From Bacteroidia bacterium (GTDB lineage Bacteria > Bacteroidota > Bacteroidia > Bacteroidales > Azobacteroidaceae), in the NCBI GenBank assembly GCA_025996695.1, contig BNTP01000127.1, positions 1 through 6,273 of the forward strand: 6,273 bases of DNA, read 5' to 3'. Below the pieces are notes generated by a model that was given only the letters and a program-made list of their open reading frames with translations, ran no database searches and was not told where the DNA came from. A program made the translations under genes and the position numbers. Shown in pieces: positions 1-6,273 of this stretch. Each line of letters starts with the position of its first letter. Position 1 is the stretch's first letter.

Positions 1-1566
1 AAAGTACTCTGCGTGAGTGGTTTGATTGGTGTGGTCTGCCGTAATCACGAACAACGTGTTTTCAAACCAATCGTATTGTGCCATTTTTTTGAAAAATTGT
101 CGCAATGCATAATCCGTATAGCCGACGCATTTGTGAATAGGTTGTGTGCCTTTGGGGAATTTTTCTTCGTATTGAGGCGGAATTCGGAACGGGTGATGCG
201 AAGTTGCGGTAAACACGGAAGTTACAAATGGCTGTTTCATTTCGCCCATTTTGTCGGCATAAAATTGCAGAAATTTCTCATCCCAAATAGCCCAATAGTC
301 ATCATAGTCATCCTTATTGTTATATTCGTCTAAGCCAAAATAATCATCAAAACCGGCAATTTTGGCATACGCCTGAAAACCCATTGAGCCGTTGGGTGCA
401 CCATGAAAAAAAGCCGAATAATAACCTTTTTCTTTTAAGACTGCAGCAATACTGCTAATTTTATTGTTGGAATAATGTGTTGTAATGTAAGGCTCAATAA
501 ACATGGGAATACTTGACAGTGCCGACGGCATGGCATCAATTGACTTGCGACCGTTGGCGTAGGAATATTTAAACGTCAGTCCTTCGGCATACAGCGAATC
601 TAAAAACGGCGTGTAGCCTTTGTAAGTGCCATTATCCAAATGTGCATTGAAAAATCCGGAATATTCTTTTCCAAAACTTTCGAGGATAAGCACCACCACA
701 TTGAGTGCTTTGAAATCACTCTGCGGCATTGGTGTGTGAATGGGCGAAAAAATGGCTTCCAACTCCGTGTCATCTTTAAAATACGCAGGGTTTTTATACA
801 CCGTTTTGCTCAACGTGCGAATAAGAGAAAACGGGGTGTTGAGCACAATAGCCGTCTCAGCAGGTTTATTCGCATAAGCGTTTGCATTACTGAGCGTTAT
901 AGGCCTCACAAACGCACCAATACCCCCTCGTATTCCAATAATTGAGAAATAAACAACCACACACATCAGCAGCGTGTGTAGTGAATAATACAAAATATTC
1001 CGTCCTAATGGTTTTCTTGTTTGCGTCTCCCACCCTATTTGCGCCCGCCCAACAACAGGTTTGTAATACAATTTATACACCGCAAAAATCAGAGCAATGA
1101 TAACCAACGTAACATACCAGTAGTCCATCGCGGCATGTAGAAAAACGGTAGAGAGATTGTCCTCGTTCTGAAATTCTGAGAAAACCGTGCCGGTCGTGCG
1201 CCGGTTCGTAAACGGAAAATAAACGATGTCGCAGCAATTTGCAAGCACAGCAATACTATTGACAACAACGAAAATCCACTTAGCAATCGTCTGATAAAGA
1301 GCGTTCAACCTGAATTTGAACGGCAAAGCCTGCATCAAAATATACAGCAAATTCGTGTAAATAATCGCCGAAATATCGAACTGAAAACCGCCTTTCGACA
1401 GTGTCAAAAATTGCGAAAGAGTTACATCCGGAAAGTAACTTTTGTTGATCCAAAAGAAAACAACGCGGCAGAGGTTGTAAATCACCAGCATCAATCCCAT
1501 ATTGCAAAACAAGGCAAATAAAGGCTCTCCCTTAAGTTCTTTCCAAATCCGAATTATTTTTTTCAT
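1..1566 (-). CDS. LTA synthase-like membrane phosphotransferase/sulfatase (partial, C-terminus beyond left edge)
   Basis: The minus-strand frame from the ATG at 1566 is open for 522 codons to the window edge. The N-terminal third has about five hydrophobic helices (roughly residues 16-40, 63-82, 95-113, 149-166 and 190-212). It is followed by an extracytoplasmic alkaline-phosphatase/sulfatase-fold domain (Pfam Sulfatase). Visible motifs are NVVVLILESFG with metal ligand E296, NGRKSIDAMP with S342 at the nucleophile position (Thr in Staphylococcus LtaS), ATSHHPF (H457/H458), and ITADHT with D511/H512 as metal ligands. NTPFSLIRT (243-251) is typical of Bacteroidota members. The family moves phosphoglycerol or phosphoethanolamine-type groups onto lipids or glycans outside the inner membrane; the substrate here is unknown. 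Family proteins are usually about 600-650 residues, so roughly 100 are missing. It starts 30 bases after the acyltransferase stop and is probably cotranscribed with it. No strong Shine-Dalgarno is seen. Family assignment is firm; the exact reaction is inference. Confidence 0.93.
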   Translation of the reverse strand, partial: MKKIIRIWKELKGEPLFALFCNMGLMLVIYNLCRVVFFWINKSYFPDVTLSQFLTLSKGGFQFDISAIIYTNLLYILMQALPFKFRLNALYQTIAKWIFVVVNSIAVLANCCDIVYFPFTNRRTTGTVFSEFQNEDNLSTVFLHAAMDYWYVTLVIIALIFAVYKLYYKPVVGRAQIGWETQTRKPLGRNILYYSLHTLLMCVVVYFSIIGIRGGIGAFVRPITLSNANAYANKPAETAIVLNTPFSLIRTLSKTVYKNPAYFKDDTELEAIFSPIHTPMPQSDFKALNVVVLILESFGKEYSGFFNAHLDNGTYKGYTPFLDSLYAEGLTFKYSYANGRKSIDAMPSALSSIPMFIEPYITTHYSNNKISSIAAVLKEKGYYSAFFHGAPNGSMGFQAYAKIAGFDDYFGLDEYNNKDDYDDYWAIWDEKFLQFYADKMGEMKQPFVTSVFTATSHHPFRIPPQYEEKFPKGTQPIHKCVGYTDYALRQFFKKMAQYDWFENTLFVITADHTNQTTHAEYF

Positions 1567-1572
1567 ACTATT

Positions 1573-1593
1573 CTAACTTCTCTAACTTCTCTA
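1573..1593. repeat. Short 9-base tandem repeat between the two minus-strand genes
   Basis: CTAACTTCT occurs twice in a row, followed by a partial third copy (CTA). It fills most of the 30-base spacer between the acyltransferase stop (1597-1599) and the sulfatase start (1566). On the coding strand it reads as repeated AGAAGTTAG. It lies where a ribosome binding region would be, so copy number could affect translation of the downstream gene. That effect is speculative; the repeat itself is plain in the sequence. Confidence 0.6.
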
Positions 1594-1596
1594 TTA

Positions 1597-2388
1597 TTAT
1601 CTTTTCCACCTATTATGTGACCACAACCAATACTGCGGATAGCGGTGTATTGTTTTTTCCAGCAACTGAAAATACATGTTTGTCAATTCCAATTCGGGCA
1701 AATCTTGTGGCGAGTCGGTCATTGGAATGAATTGACAATGATAAAAACCTCTTTGGGGACGTGTTATGTCCAAATAATACACAAGCGACTTTGTTTGACG
1801 CGCCACACGTTCCGTTCCTGTAAATACGGAGGTATTCTGATGAAGAAAATTTAACTTGTGACGTAGAGCGTTGCCATGTGGCACTTGGTCGGAAATAAAG
1901 CCAATCATAAATTGCTTACCCTCTCTTTTTAATCCAATAATGCGCCTCAAAGTATCGTTCATGGTAATACTTTCTGCACCAAATTTTCCACGCATTTTCA
2001 AAAATAATTTATCAAAAAAACGGTTTTCCAACGGATGATAAATTTGCCCGCATGCGATGTTTTTATGGACGTGCAACGGCAGCGAAGTCACCCATTCCCA
2101 GTTGCAATAATGTCCCAAATAGACAACACAAGATTTGTCATTCCCCATCGCTGCTTCCATTTCTTTGACTCCACTAAAAGTGATCCGTTTTTTGATGCTT
2201 TTGGAGGTCATGAAGTAAAACGCAATGGTTTCCGGAATAAAATCGCAAAAAAAGGCATAAAATGCTCTTTCAATTTGGACAATTTCCGCTACTGTTTTAT
2301 CAGGAAACGAGTTAACCAAATTTTTGCGTACCACTTTCCGGCGATACCTCATGCAATAATAAACTATGTAATATAAAATTTGACTCAT
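1597..2388 (-). CDS. LpxL/HtrB-family lipid A (lysophospholipid) acyltransferase, N-terminally short
   Basis: The 263-residue product matches the Lip_A_acyltrans family, inner-membrane enzymes that add a secondary acyl chain to lipid A or transfer acyl chains to related lipids. The catalytic HX4E motif is GHYCNWEW (H93, E98). Other family marks are YRRKVVRKNLVNSFP (residues 15-29), SDQVP (166-170), FTGTERVARQTKS (189-201) and the C-terminal WLWSHNRWKR. Bacteroidota homologues normally carry about 30 more N-terminal residues forming a membrane helix before the LYY...YRRK segment. Here the frame is closed by TAA at 2395-2397, two codons upstream of the ATG, and none of the three upstream frames looks like the missing helix. 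The gene has its own promoter and precedes the LtaS-like gene by 30 bases, suggesting a shared envelope-lipid role. All central catalytic motifs remain, so activity is possible but membrane anchoring may be altered. Acyl donor and acceptor cannot be told from sequence. Confidence 0.9.
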   Translation of the reverse strand: MSQILYYIVYYCMRYRRKVVRKNLVNSFPDKTVAEIVQIERAFYAFFCDFIPETIAFYFMTSKSIKKRITFSGVKEMEAAMGNDKSCVVYLGHYCNWEWVTSLPLHVHKNIACGQIYHPLENRFFDKLFLKMRGKFGAESITMNDTLRRIIGLKREGKQFMIGFISDQVPHGNALRHKLNFLHQNTSVFTGTERVARQTKSLVYYLDITRPQRGFYHCQFIPMTDSPQDLPELELTNMYFQLLEKTIHRYPQYWLWSHNRWKR

Positions 2389-2454
2389 AAATTTTTAGTC
2401 ATCAGCAATCAGTTGATCATAGGCAATTTTCTGTTCGTTGTGTTTTTTCGATTG

Positions 2455-2485
2455 CAAAAGTAATATATTTATTTGAGGAAAACAA
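2455..2485 (-). promoter_or_regulatory. Bacteroidota-type promoter for the acyltransferase-sulfatase operon
   Basis: Read on the minus strand, TACTTTTG (2462-2455) fits the -7 consensus TAnnTTTG. A TTG (2485-2483) lies 20 bases further upstream, a spacing suited to the -33 element. Transcription would start near 2450, giving a leader of about 60 bases before the ATG at 2388. The element lies in the 183-base divergent intergenic region. Based on consensus match only. Confidence 0.55.
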
Positions 2486-2550
2486 TATTCTGCATAAAAA
2501 ATTGTATAAAACTTATTAGCTAAACTGAGGATATATTCAAAAATAAAGTG

Positions 2551-2558
2551 TAACTTTG
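2551..2558 (+). promoter_or_regulatory. -7 promoter box of ATPase/nuclease copy 1
   Basis: TAACTTTG matches the Bacteroidota -7 consensus TAnnTTTG and is followed by CATCAAAA. It ends 14 bases before the ATG at 2572, so the leader would be only about 8-10 bases, A-rich and without a Shine-Dalgarno. No clear -33 TTTG lies at the expected distance. The same block recurs ahead of copy 2, which supports a functional element. Confidence 0.65.
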
Positions 2559-2571
2559 CATCAAAAAGTTT

Positions 2572-4143
2572 ATGCAAAAATTACCTATTGGAATACAATC
2601 GTTTGCGAAATTGCGCAATGATGATTGCTTGTATGTTGATAAGACGAAGGATATTCACCGCCTTATCACATCCGGCACAATTTTTTTCTTGTCGCGCCCG
2701 CGGCGATTTGGGAAGTCGCTGCTGGTGAGCACCATGGAAGCCATCTTCAAAGGACAGAAAGAACTGTTTAAGGGGTTGTGGATTGAGAATAATTGGGATT
2801 GGACACAACAATATCCGGTGATTCGCTTGGATTTTGGGGAAATGGCACTTCACACGCCGGAGGCTTTGGTTCGTTCGTTAATGGCGTCTTTGAAGGAAAT
2901 TGCGCAAGCGCATGAAATCGTGCTTGAAACGGAAGATGTAGCCTACCAATTTAGAGAGTTAATTCACAAATTGCATCAATCCAAAAAGCAGCAAGTAGTG
3001 GTTTTGATTGATGAATACGACAAACCCATCATTGACAATTTGACCGATTTGGAAAGGGCGAACAAAATTCGTGCCATTCTTCACGCTTTCTATCAGGTGA
3101 TGAAAGCGGCGGATGAGCATTTGCGTTTTGTGTTTTTGACGGGCGTGTCCAAATTTTCCAAAGTATCTATTTTTTCGGGGTTGAACAATCTGCGCGACAT
3201 TACACTTGATGAGCAATATGCCACCATCTGTGGCTATACACAAGCCGAGTTGGAATCCAATTTTGACGCTCATATTGAACTGTTGGCGGCAAAAGAGCAG
3301 GCAACCAAGCAGAAAACGATAGATGAAATAAGGTGCTGGTACGATGGCTATTCTTGGGATGGTTTCAACTTTGTCTATAATCCTTTCTCCACTTTATTGC
3401 TATTTGCGGCAAGAGTGTTTAAAGACCATTGGTTTGCGACGGGTTCGCCCACTTTTTTGGTAAATCTCCTCAAAGAACGCAATGATGTGAAATTGTTTTT
3501 GGAGCCAATAATATTACCCGCAGCTCACTTCGATAGTTTTGATATTCAGGCAATAGACCCCCAAGTGTTGCTATTTCAGACGGGCTACCTGACTGTAAAA
3601 AAAATAGAAAAAAGTCAATTTAGCAGCACAATGCTCTACACGCTTGGCGTTCCCAATGAGGAAGTGAATCAGGCATTAACAATCCATCTATTAGCAAGTT
3701 ACGTTGCCGCTCCATTGTCTGTGGTGTCTTCCATGCAAGAGCAGATGATGCAACAATTGTTGGATGGCGACCCGCAGTCATTTGAGCGCAACCTGCAAGC
3801 GATGTTTGCCCGCATCCCCAACCAATTGTGGGGAAAAGATGAAAAATATTATCATTCAATGCTGCTATTGTGGCTCAATATGCTGAACTTCAAGGTGGAT
3901 GCCGAAGTGAATACCGACAAGGGGCGCATTGATGCCGTGTGGACATGGCAAGAGCGGGTAGTGATTGCAGAAGTAAAATATGTCGTAAAGGGGACTTCCA
4001 ATAAATTGCTAGACGAGGCATTGGCACAAATCCACGCTCGGCGGTATTATGAACGCTATGCAGGCGAAAACAAGCGCATCGCGCTCTTGGGCGTGGCTTT
4101 TGCAGGAAAAGAGATTGCTTGTCGGATGGAAGAGTTAGCATAA
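2572..4143 (+). CDS. AAA-ATPase-like / PD-(D/E)XK nuclease-like protein, intact copy 1
   Basis: The 523-residue protein has the two-domain layout of AAA-ATPase_like (PF09820) followed by PDDEXK_9 (PF08011), a family common and often multicopy in Bacteroidota and without an established function. The start fits the family's usual opening, MxKLPIGIQxFxKLR. The Walker A-like loop is SRPRRFGKS (residues 41-49), lacking the usual first Gly, as is common in this family. Walker B is VVVLIDEYD (142-150; D147, E148). A sensor-like TGVSKFSKVSIFSGLNNLRD follows at 190-209. The C-terminal nuclease-like core shows E445, GRID (D454) and AEVK (E467, K469), so the PD-(D/E)XK residues appear intact. No signal peptide or membrane segment is seen, so the protein is probably cytoplasmic. 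It is monocistronic from its own promoter and divergent from the envelope operon. A role in defence, DNA processing or mobility is possible, but no partner gene supports one. Its tandem copy downstream is broken. Confidence 0.93.
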   Translation: MQKLPIGIQSFAKLRNDDCLYVDKTKDIHRLITSGTIFFLSRPRRFGKSLLVSTMEAIFKGQKELFKGLWIENNWDWTQQYPVIRLDFGEMALHTPEALVRSLMASLKEIAQAHEIVLETEDVAYQFRELIHKLHQSKKQQVVVLIDEYDKPIIDNLTDLERANKIRAILHAFYQVMKAADEHLRFVFLTGVSKFSKVSIFSGLNNLRDITLDEQYATICGYTQAELESNFDAHIELLAAKEQATKQKTIDEIRCWYDGYSWDGFNFVYNPFSTLLLFAARVFKDHWFATGSPTFLVNLLKERNDVKLFLEPIILPAAHFDSFDIQAIDPQVLLFQTGYLTVKKIEKSQFSSTMLYTLGVPNEEVNQALTIHLLASYVAAPLSVVSSMQEQMMQQLLDGDPQSFERNLQAMFARIPNQLWGKDEKYYHSMLLLWLNMLNFKVDAEVNTDKGRIDAVWTWQERVVIAEVKYVVKGTSNKLLDEALAQIHARRYYERYAGENKRIALLGVAFAGKEIACRMEELA

Positions 4144-4158
4144 TTCAAAAATAAAGTG

Positions 4159-4166
4159 TATCTTTG
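4159..4166 (+). promoter_or_regulatory. -7 promoter box of ATPase/nuclease copy 2
   Basis: TATCTTTG fits TAnnTTTG and lies 15 bases after the copy 1 stop codon. It corresponds to the box at 2551-2558 with one base changed. The start codon at 4184 is four bases further away than in copy 1, giving a leader of about 12-14 bases. The broken copy thus probably still has a working promoter and yields a transcript for an N-terminal 235-residue fragment. Confidence 0.6.
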
Positions 4167-4183
4167 CATCAAAATAAAAGTTT

Positions 4184-5747
4184 ATGCAAAAATTACCTAT
4201 CGGAATACAGTCGTTTGCGAATTTGCGCAATGATGATTGCTTGTACGTTGATAAGACGGAGGTTATTCACCGCCTTATCACATCGGGCAGAGTTTTCTTC
4301 TTGTCGCGCCCACGGCGATTTGGGAAGTCGCTGCTGGTGAGCACGATGGAAGCCATCTTCAAAGGACAGAAAGAACTGTTTAAGGGGTTGTGGATTGAGA
4401 ATAATTGGGATTGGACGAAGACTAATCCGGTGATTCGCATGGATTTTGGAGGGATGGCTTTCCAAACGGAGGATGAGTTAAAATCATCGCTCAATACTTT
4501 TTTGGATTTATATGCAAGCAATAATCAAATATCTTTAATAGGGGACACGTATGCCGGAAAGTTCAAGGAGTTGATAGAAAAATTACATCAGTCCACGAAT
4601 AAGCAAGTCGTGGTTTTGATTGACGAATACGACAAACCCATCATTGACAATTTGACCGATTTGGACAAGGCGGACAAAATTCGTGCCATTCTTCACGCTT
4701 TCTATCAGGTGATGAAAGCTGCCGATGAGCATTTGCGCTTTGTGTTTTTGACGGGCGTATCCAAATTTTCCAAGGTTTCTATCTTTTCGGGGTTGAACAA
4801 TCTGCGCGACATTACACTTGATGAGCAATATGCCACCATCTGTGGCTATACACAAGCCGAATTGGAATCCAATTTTGACGCTTATAATTGAACTGTTAGC
4901 GGCAAAAGAACAGGCAACTAAGCAGGAAACGATAGATGAAATAAAGCGTTGGTATGATGGCTATTCTTGGGATGGTTCCAACTTTGTCTATAATCCCTTC
5001 TCAACTTTATTATTATTTGCGGCAAGGGTGTTTAAAGACCATTGGTTTGCAACGGGTTCGCCCACTTTTTTAGTGGATTTGATTAAGGAACGAGGGGATG
5101 TGAAATTGTTTTTGGAGCCAATAATATTACCCGCAGCTCACTTCGATAGTTTTGATATTCAGGCAATAGACCCCCAAGTGTTGCTATTTCAGACGGGCTA
5201 CCTGACTGTAAAAAAAATAGAAAAAAGTCAATTTAGCAGCACAATGCTCTACACGCTTGGCGTTCCCAATGAGGAAGTGAAGCAGGCATTAACAATCCAT
5301 CTGTTAGCAAGTTACGTTGCCGCTCCGTTGTCTGCGGTGTCTTCCATGCAAGAGCAGATGATGCAACAATTGTTGGATGGCGACCCGCAGTCATTTGAGC
5401 GCAACCTGCAAGCGATGTTTGCCCGCATCCCCAACCAAGTTGTGGGGGAAAAATGAAAAATATTATCATTCAATGCTGTTATTATGGCTCAATATGCTGA
5501 ACTTCAAGGTGGATGCCGAAGTGAATACCGACAAGGGGCGCATTGATGCCGTGTGGACATGGCAGGAACGGGTGGTAGTCGCAGAGATTAAATACGCCAA
5601 CGCGCGAACAACAACAACTGATGCGCTATTAGACAAGGCATTGGCACAAATCCGCGCTCGGCGGTATTATGAACGCTATGCGGGCGAAAACAAGCGCATC
5701 GCGCTATTGGGCGTAGCTTTTGCCGGAAAAGAGATTGCGTGTCGGAT
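4184..5747 (+). pseudogene. AAA-ATPase-like / PD-(D/E)XK nuclease-like protein, frameshifted and IS-truncated copy 2
   Basis: Alignment with copy 1 shows one gene split over three frames. Fragment 1 (4184-4891, 235 residues) holds Walker A (SRPRRFGKS), Walker B (LIDEYD) and the sensor segment, then stops at TGA. Compared with copy 1 there is one extra A at about 4886-4887 (TTATAATTG against TCATATTG). Fragment 2 resumes at about 4887 with IELLAAKEQ and runs to TGA at 5454-5456. The cause is a net extra base near 5439 (CAAGTTGTGGGGGAAAAATG against CAATTGTGGGGAAAAGATG). Fragment 3 (from about 5440) carries the nuclease core with GRID and AEIK and matches copy 1 up to CGGAT at 5747. There the last codons are replaced by insertion-sequence DNA, and the frame reads on to 5808. 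Residues 92-130 and the segment after AEIK differ markedly from copy 1. Fragment 1 could be made as a lone ATPase domain; the full protein cannot be, unless the frameshifts are sequencing errors. Confidence 0.9.
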
Positions 5748-5749
5748 CC

Positions 5750-5774
5750 CAGGGCAACCGCATCAAAATTCCGT
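5750..5774 (+). repeat. Putative left terminal inverted repeat of the ISAs1-family element
   Basis: The sequence starting CAGGGCAACCGCATC lies exactly where homology to copy 1 is lost. ISAs1-family ends commonly begin with CAGGG-like bases, from memory of the family. The partner repeat is outside the window, so length and exact first base are uncertain (5748-5750). Confidence 0.5.
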
Positions 5775-5783
5775 AAAAAATCT

Positions 5784-5791
5784 TACCTTTG
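5784..5791 (+). promoter_or_regulatory. -7 promoter box of the IS transposase gene
   Basis: TACCTTTG matches TAnnTTTG and is followed by CACCCC and the ATG at 5798. With the usual distance the transcript would begin at about 5795-5797, leaving almost no leader. The element lies inside the IS, so the transposase carries its own promoter. Confidence 0.55.
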
Positions 5792-5797
5792 CACCCC

Positions 5798-6273
5798 ATG
5801 GAACATAGCATAGATTATTACATGGCTGGGGTAGAAGACCCTCGCGTGCAGGGGCGTTGCTTGCACTTGTTGTCGGACATTTTGGTAACCGCAGTGTGCA
5901 CCTATTTGACTGGTGGCGTTGATTATCAGGACATGCATCTGTTTGCCAAAGAGCGGGGGCATTTGTTGCCGGAAATATTACAACTGCCCCATGGCGCACC
6001 ATCTCCGGATACTTTTGAACGGGTTTTTAGACTCATTGAGCCCACAGCAATGCAAACTTGTTTGGAAACTTACGGTAAAGAAATCTTAAGTGTGCTGACA
6101 GAAAAACAAATCGTATTGGATGGTAAAAAGCTGAAAGGAGTTTCGCCCACCAGCAAAGGAAACAGCGGTCTGTATATTCTCAACGCATGGGTAGGAGAAA
6201 ATCGCATTTGTGTTGGGCAAGAGAAGGTGGACGAGAAGTCCAATGAAATAACTGCGATACCAAAGGTATTAGA
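5798..6273 (+). CDS. ISAs1-family transposase (partial, C-terminus beyond right edge)
   Basis: The frame is open from the ATG at 5798 to the window end, giving 158 residues of a protein usually about 370-380 long. The N-terminal region has the DDE_Tnp_1-associated pattern: DPR (14-16), HLLSDILVTAV (23-33), FAKERGHLL (49-57) and LPHGAPSPDTFERVF (63-77). Next comes IVLDGKKLKG (105-114), where D108 is the expected first catalytic Asp of the DDE triad, and then VGQEKVDEKSNEITAIPKVL (139-158), a strong ISAs1 signature. The remaining two catalytic acidic residues are outside the window. An in-frame ATG at codon 9 (5822) is an alternative start if a leader is needed. No frameshift or stop is seen, so the enzyme may be intact. 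It acts in the cytoplasm on the element's terminal repeats. Confidence 0.93.
   Translation, partial: MEHSIDYYMAGVEDPRVQGRCLHLLSDILVTAVCTYLTGGVDYQDMHLFAKERGHLLPEILQLPHGAPSPDTFERVFRLIEPTAMQTCLETYGKEILSVLTEKQIVLDGKKLKGVSPTSKGNSGLYILNAWVGENRICVGQEKVDEKSNEITAIPKVL

Larger units (their letters stand above)
2535..5747 (+). repeat. Head-to-tail tandem duplication of promoter plus ATPase/nuclease gene
   Basis: Unit 1 (about 2535-4142) and unit 2 (about 4143-5747) are direct repeats. The shared block begins with ATTCAAAAATAAAGTGTA (2535-2552 and 4143-4160), continues through the -7 box and runs to TGTCGGAT near the end of each coding region. The promoter offset is 1608 bases and the start-codon offset 1612, because unit 2 has four extra bases in its leader. 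Unit 2 begins within the stop codon of the first gene, so there is almost no spacer. Similarity is patchy: for example, 5101-5435 differs from 3487-3821 at only a few sites, while 4420-4600 differs strongly from 2808-2988. The right end of unit 2 is cut by an insertion sequence, so further units beyond it cannot be excluded. Confidence 0.93.
5750..6273 (+). mobile_element. ISAs1-family insertion sequence, left part
   Basis: Similarity to copy 1 ends at 5747. CAGGGCAACC then begins at 5750, followed by a promoter and an ISAs1-type transposase gene reading inward. The element runs off the right edge, so the right terminal repeat, total length and target duplication cannot be seen. It inserted into the last few codons of the second ATPase/nuclease copy. 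If bounded correctly, the target duplication would be made of the bases just before 5750. Confidence 0.85.

Noticed and set aside
13..945. Plus-strand frames of about 100 codons (13-333 and 640-945)
   Set aside because: They lie antisense inside the clear LtaS-like gene and have no recognisable motifs.
1089..1507. Two minus-strand frames (1089-1286 and 1280-1507)
   Set aside because: They are out-of-frame readings of the sulfatase-family gene, whose true frame is open from 1566 to the left edge.
2400..2430. Repeated ATCAG and TGATCA words as a possible operator
   Set aside because: The words are short, do not form a clear symmetric or regularly spaced site, and could occur by chance in A/T-rich DNA.
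2395..2577. A 60-codon minus-strand frame in line with, and upstream of, the acyltransferase
   Set aside because: It overlaps both promoters and the start of the ATPase/nuclease gene, does not resemble the missing acyltransferase N-terminus, and ends at TAA before the real start.
4886..5456. Programmed ribosomal frameshifting joining the three pieces of copy 2
   Set aside because: Intact copy 1 lacks the extra bases, no convincing slippery heptamer is seen, two separate shifts would be needed, and the normal 3' end is gone. Decay or sequencing error is simpler.
4818..5456. A separate gene starting at the ATG at 4818
   Set aside because: Its first 23 codons are an out-of-frame reading of the ATPase segment. 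Real homology in this frame begins only at the frameshift near 4887.
2572..5747. A two-component defence or toxin-antitoxin system made of the two ATPase/nuclease genes
   Set aside because: They are duplicates of one gene rather than distinct partners, one is broken, and no antitoxin, methylase or other accessory gene is nearby. A defence role stays only a possibility.
5763..6002. Minus-strand frame of 79 codons within the IS
   Set aside because: It is antisense to the well-supported transposase and has no family features.

Overview
The window looks like a chromosomal stretch from a member of the Bacteroidota, probably Bacteroidales-like. The evidence is moderately A/T-rich DNA, promoters of the Bacteroidota type (TAnnTTTG at -7) ahead of several genes, very short leaders without Shine-Dalgarno sequences, and gene families typical of that phylum. 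No rRNA, tRNA or taxonomic marker gene is present, so finer placement is not possible.

Left part (1-2388, minus strand): an apparent two-gene envelope operon. The first gene (1597-2388) is a lipid A / lysophospholipid acyltransferase of the LpxL/HtrB family whose N-terminus is unusually short. Thirty bases downstream starts a membrane-anchored LTA-synthase-like phosphotransferase/sulfatase (start at 1566). It is open through the left edge and so is partial. Both probably act on envelope lipids or glycans. A minus-strand promoter sits at 2455-2485.

Middle (2535-5747, plus strand): a head-to-tail tandem duplication, period about 1.61 kb, of a promoter plus a gene for an AAA-ATPase-like / PD-(D/E)XK nuclease-like protein. 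Copy 1 (2572-4143, 523 codons) is intact. Copy 2 (4184-5747) is broken by two separate net +1 frameshifts and has lost its last few codons to an insertion sequence. The copies are not uniformly diverged. Long, nearly identical stretches alternate with sharply bounded divergent patches. The clearest patch lies between the Walker A and Walker B motifs, and a second directly follows the nuclease (D/E)XK motif. This mosaic is the most interesting signal in the window.

Right part (about 5750-6273): the left end and first 158 codons of an ISAs1-family insertion sequence transposase, with its own promoter and a practically leaderless start. It runs off the right edge.

The left operon and the duplicated ATPase/nuclease genes are divergently transcribed from a 183-base intergenic region (2389-2571). 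No CRISPR array, tRNA, rRNA or recognisable riboswitch was seen.
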